Positions 59,875 through 64,000 of a stretch of DNA of 64,000 nucleotides are shown one piece after another. Origin of the DNA: Clitopilus passeckerianus (Eukaryota; Basidiomycota; Agaricomycetes; Agaricales; Entolomataceae); NCBI GenBank assembly GCA_944990035.1, contig CALYLX010000126.1:558001-622000 (forward strand). The letters run 5' to 3'. Both the position numbers and the translations under genes were made by a program. A model generated the notes under the pieces. That model did not search any database. It was not told the DNA's origin and worked only from the letters and a program-made list of their open reading frames with translations. Within the stretch, counting starts at the first letter, position 1, and every line of letters begins with the position of its first letter.

Positions 59875-62650
59875 ATGTCGACTAATCCTCCGCCTCCTCC
59901 TGTTCCTTCTTCGCCTCCTGGGGGTGGCTCTGTTAGACGGCATCATACTATCACGGCTTCGTCAAGGCCAGCTAGAACTGCAGCCAGAGAATCTCTTGTC
60001 GTTAACGAAGACAATGCTGCCCAGGATCAAGGCAGCACCTGGAATGACGATGAGCTCGTCGACCAGGATTGGGTTGGAGGTGTAGGTGCTGTTGGTGAAA
60101 AGACTTCGTTGCATCGACAGCATTCATTGCCCACTAAGTATCATCGTGGTCAGTACCTTGTGCGGTCGACTATCTCCGTGCATCTTTGCTCATTGATTGG
60201 GTGTTCTTTGCCTGGTTACATCTTTGTGAGTACCGTGTTCTGCCTATGCCTCAAATTTGTCGCTGAATTTTTAATCAGAGGTGCTTCAAAAGCTGCTAAC
60301 CAAAACCCCAAGACTGTGAACAGCCTAGCAGCCATAGCCGGTCACGAAGGCGACGAGGAACCTTGGAACCTAGCTGACGGCTACCAGGTTGAAGACGAAG
60401 TAAGCTTTATACTCACGTCTTTATTCTGTATCTCATATAGCTTCCCATCCAGCACCCAGACCATTCAAACCATGCCCAAGGCGTCTCTGAAGATTCCCCC
60501 CTCTCTCCCCACTTCGCCCCACACGAACCTTCTTCACCTCCCTTCTCAGGCGCCGGCGTCCGCAGACACGTCTCCTTGACCTATGGTGCCTCCGCTCCCC
60601 GTAAGATGTCTACCTCTGCTACAGCTGGTCTGAAGCGTTCAGGGACTCTCCAGGCCGCAGGCTCTCACGCCCACCCCGCACACGCTACCCAAGCGACCGC
60701 TGCGAGTGCACGGACTCCTCCTCCTGAAGCTACGGCAGAGGCAGCAGAGGAGGACGATTATGGGTACGAAGGGGAAGATCCGAACGTTGGAATAGGTGGT
60801 GTTTATGAAGATGACTATGCGAGGGCACAACAGCAACAGCAGCAGTACATAGCTGCCCAGCAACAACAGGCTCAGCAGTCTTACCAAGTTGGCCGTCAGT
60901 CCCCGTGGGGACAGCCAAACGATTGGAGGGGTGGTGCCCCCGGATCTATAGATGATGTCCAGAGGGCGCTTAGCGCGCTTGATATTTCGAATCAAGGCCA
61001 AGGTCAGGGGTATCCCCAGCAGGGTCTAGGAAACTTCTCTGCTGGGCAAGCTGCACACCCTCCGAGGTTCAACCCTCCGTCTGCCCTCACTCCTGGTGGA
61101 GCAAGAGGTGGCTATGGGCATAACAGTAGCAGGTCAGGGAGTGAGTACGAGGGAAGGAAGACTCCTGTATCAGGTGGTGGCAACGGGTATTATGGACAAG
61201 GAGGACAGGATGCCAGGGCTCCCGGTGGAGACAGGAACTTGCATAGTCGGAACTCGAACCCAAATTTGTCGTATGGGTATCAACAGGGCACGAAGTCTCC
61301 TGGGAGTAGTGCGATCCCGAGTGTTCCGCCTATTCCTGCACAATATCTTCCTCAGTCACAGTCACGGAACTTCGGTCAGGGACAGCAGGGTGGTAATGGA
61401 GCCGGCGTCGGCGCTGGAGGCGCAGGGCAAGGAGGAGATGGATACTTGTCCGGACCAATCGATGTGCCAAGCTTGATTGCGCAGAAGAATTACAACCCCA
61501 CACAGTTCGATATAAGGCCACAGAACGTTTGTTCCTCTTCCGTTGCTACTTTCTTTAGCGCTGTACTGATCCCGATCTTTGTTGTCGCAGGCTCGCTATT
61601 TCGTCATTAAATCGTACACCGAAGACGACGTGCATAAATCGCTCAAATATGAGATCTGGAGTTCGACTGATCCAGGAAACAAAAGACTCGACAAAGCTTT
61701 CAAGGAGAACGCTGGAAGGGGCCCGATCTACCTATTCTTCAGCGTTAATGCCAGGTAGAAAACATCTACCCCTATTTCTCGAACCATCCCTGATAATTTA
61801 CAGTGGACACTTCTGTGGCATGGCGGAGATGCTAACTCCAGTGGATTACTCCAAGAGCAGCAATGTTTGGGCATCCGATAAATGGAAGGGTGTTTTCCAG
61901 GTTCGGTGGATCTTTGTTAGGGATATACCAAATGTCAATTTAAGGCATATCAAGTTGAAGTATGTTCTCTGGTTTTTGCTTGGATATTTCCCAATTTTGA
62001 TATCTTTTGGTAGTAATACGCAAGAGAGGAAGCCAGTGACGAACTCGAGAGATACACAAGAACTACTGCCAGATGCCGGACAGGAGATGCTGAGGATCTT
62101 CCACACGCATCCAGCCAGGACCTCGTTGTTGCAAGACTTTGCCTTTTACGAGGTACTTTGCCGCCCTCCTGACATCTTGCCTGTACTGACGGTCCATCTT
62201 CAGCTCCAGTCCATGCAAAAATTACAGCCTGGCGGAGCGCTTTCAGCACCTCATTCTCCGGACCCAAACAACCCATCAGCTGGTTCCCCGCAGCTCCAAA
62301 ATCAACCTTCCAACTTCGGCATGTCGTCTAACCCAGAGAACATGGGCTATGCGATGCCACCACAGATGTCGCCCATGATGCAAATGCAGATGATGGCTGG
62401 CATGGGAATGGGTGGGATGGGGAATATGGCTGGTATGAGTGGAATGGGTGGGATGGGAAATATGAGCGGCATGGGAGGCATGGGCAATATGGCGGGTATG
62501 GGCAGTATGGGTGGTCAGTTTGGAATGCCAGCGCAGACGCAGGCGATGCATCAGAGTGTGATGCGGCACCCACCTGGTTCTGGGAGTGGCGGGAACGGGG
62601 GAAATGGACAGGGACCTGGTGTGCAGTCTGGTGGGCCTGGCTACTTCTGA
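59875..62650 (+). CDS. YTH-domain m6A reader (YTHDF/Pho92-like)
   Basis: A cytoplasmic-type reader of N6-methyladenosine in mRNA. The start ATG at 59875 gives [20 protein letters not shown]. Most of the protein is disordered: Pro/Ser, then Gln-rich ([18 protein letters not shown]), Gly/Asn-rich and PxP segments, as in YTHDF proteins. The YTH domain starts at [20 protein letters not shown] with [19 protein letters not shown]. It goes on with [12 protein letters not shown], then [51 protein letters not shown], and after an intron [20 protein letters not shown]. The cage tryptophans (in EIWSS and NVWASD) are present. The C-terminus is unusually Met/Gly-rich (separate entry) and ends GGPGYF at 62650. 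About six exons. Poly(A)-tail or decay roles are inferred from the family. Confidence 0.94.
62365..62525 (+). repeat. Met-Gly tandem repeats at the YTH protein C-terminus
   Basis: Imperfect tandem units of GMGGMGNM and SGMGGMGN type, built from atggg/ggcatg words, run for about 50 residues. They follow a Met/Gln-rich piece ([11 protein letters not shown]). The reading frame shows replication-slippage-type variation. Confidence 0.85.
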
Positions 62651-64000
62651 GGCTTGTTGGTGTTGCGACAGCTTTTAACGAAATCAATGTTGTTTTATTC
62701 TTCATCTCATTTGTCTATGCTTGCTTTTCTCTTTTTCCTGATTAATCCGCGATTATATCCTTTCCTTTCGTTCTATCTCTGTATTTTTCAACTTATGATT
62801 ACATGTTACATCTCTATCAACTCTCCCCACTTCTTACCCATCATTTTCTATCCCTTTTTATTCTCTCAACGCTTTCACCCGATCAAGTTGCTTCTGCGTC
62901 TTTAACATCCACACTCGATTACCCGAACCTTGCATATATCTTATACATGTATCTTACCCAACAAGCCATTCAAAACGGACATCGGGACTGTGCATGGACG
63001 TAGATATTTGTTATTTACCCTGACTAGTACTCAAAAGTTTGTAGTTAATTGCCTCCCCCCAGCCTAAGTATGTCTTTTTCCACCACAAGTCACCAATTTG
63101 GAAGATTTTGGTTCAATTATTTCTCGAGAACCTTGGTTTGAATTTGTGTAAATCGATTAGATTAGAGGGTTTCAGGGTTGAAAGGTTTGGTTCCATTATT
63201 CACCATTCCCGACCCTTTTTCGGTCTGAAACTGAGAATGGTGAAAAGTATACATGCCAAACTCTCTGTTTAAAGCAAGGGGCGAATAAGGGAGGTGGCGG
63301 AATACCCATTAATGGGATGAAACTTTTCAACTTTGAAAGACCCTATTGCTTTGCAATGCATGATGCAAGCGTAGTACAGTATAGCCCTCTGCCAGAACAA
63401 CCTTCGGCAGAGCTGCTCAATACTCAGACTGTTCCCATACCGTGCTGGCGTCTCTCCCAAAGTCCTCTGATCATCATTCAACATGACTCCAACGTCCGCT
63501 TTCCGACGTTTCAACCTCAGGTGAATTTGATAGGTCGCTGCGACCGACTGACACTACCATCTATACTGACTGTAAAAACCAATCCGTCGGTCAAGACCAG
63601 TTAAAGAGTCTCAGAATCAGGTCCTGATTATCCCAGTCCAGGCTGGAGCCTGGAGGATCGTCGGGAGGCGGAATCCCCATTTGTTGTCCCCGAACTGACT
63701 GGATCCATCATGATTATGATCTACCTTTGTTCTTCGGCGTTCCCCGATCGAGGCCCCACCTCCAGCAGGCGCTCATATCACCTTTGAACCGCCATCTCGT
63801 CTTTCCAGAGGTACAAGCTTTGTTGTAACTACAGTCGACCTCGCAACTGGTGTTGGAAAACCAGCCTAGTCCACTATTGCCAGTCTGCCAAGGAATTGCT
63901 GGATGATTGAGCTGTTGTCTGCCAGTTTCATCTACCCTTCTCGAGGCGGTGACCTTGAACGAGTGCACGTTCCTTTGCTGGAGCTGTCTTTGTCGAGCCG
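62651..64000. other. No supported gene to the right edge
   Basis: The first 300 bp are pyrimidine-rich and look like the YTH-gene 3' UTR. Open frames at 63269-63514 (minus), 63317-63604 (plus) and 63714-63968 (minus) have no recognisable domain. The last has several Cys and Trp residues and could be an exon of a gene running off the window, but I cannot support that. Confidence 0.45.

Noticed and set aside
62276..62705. His/Ser/Pro-rich minus-strand frames near 62.3-62.7 kb
   Set aside because: They are the complement of the Met-Gly repeats of the YTH gene.
63714..63968. Cys/Trp-containing minus-strand frame at the right edge
   Set aside because: No signal peptide, known cysteine pattern or supporting splice sites; it may be chance or part of a gene outside the window.

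Overview
What it is. The window is nuclear DNA from a filamentous basidiomycete, most probably a mushroom-forming agaricomycete. Genes sit densely on both strands, are broken by many short GT-AG introns (mostly about 45-70 nt) and encode typical fungal housekeeping proteins. No bacterial operons, CRISPR arrays, phage or intact transposons are visible. I recognise about 29 protein genes and one intron-containing tRNA-Ser gene. Gene boundaries come from reading exons by hand, so internal splice sites are approximate unless stated. Layout. 1-853: 5' part of a SAC1-type phosphoinositide phosphatase, running off the left edge. 1189-4800: Zn2Cys6 transcription factor. 4.8-7.8 kb: gene-poor block. 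7.8-9.4: PIG-M/GPI14. 9.6-10.2: small acidic protein. 10.25-12.57: methylenetetrahydrofolate reductase. 12.76-13.66: Rab6/YPT6. 13.8-15.3: TAP42. 15.37-15.46: tRNA-Ser(CGA). 15.5-17.6: UDP-glycosyltransferase. 17.9-25.5: phosphatidylinositol 4-kinase STT4. 25.6-26.6: unknown helical protein. 26.7-28.1: secreted glutaminyl cyclase. 28.3-28.9: TRAPP subunit TRS23. 29.3-32.6: meiotic HORMA protein HOP1. 33.2-36.5: DOA1/PLAA. 36.9-37.3: small charged protein. 37.7-38.5: histidine phosphatase. 38.7-40.7: vacuolar Ca2+/H+ exchanger. 40.7-43.2: little to see. 43.2-45.8: RAP1. 46.1-47.3: GTR1. 47.6-48.2: lumazine synthase. 48.4-50.0: SRP40/Nopp140. 50.4-53.2: tandem pair of alpha/beta hydrolases. 53.3-55.2: TilS-like PP-loop ATPase. 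55.2-57.1: PIG-B/GPI10. 57.2-59.6: external NADH dehydrogenase with EF-hands. 59.9-62.65: YTH-domain protein. 62.65-64.0: no supported gene. How the genes relate. This is ordinary housekeeping chromosome, not a functional cluster. Some pathway partners are present: STT4 makes PI4P and SAC1-type enzymes remove it; GPI14 and GPI10 add the first and third mannose of the GPI anchor; TRS23, YPT6 and STT4 act in Golgi and membrane traffic; GTR1 and TAP42 both belong to TOR signalling; HOP1 and RAP1 both act on chromosomes. Many genes are head-to-head over 140-370 bp. The extreme case is the TilS-like gene and GPI10, whose start codons overlap in one CATG. Main caution. At least seven places in conserved genes (MTHFR twice, TAP42 twice, STT4, SRP40, TilS-like) need one added base to restore the family reading frame, mostly at homopolymer runs. 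An eighth is possible in the second hydrolase. All are apparent single-base losses, so sequence error is likelier than gene decay. I did not find a convincing undescribed system. The best leads are the overlapping start codons, the unknown gene at 25.6 kb and the diverged hydrolase pair.
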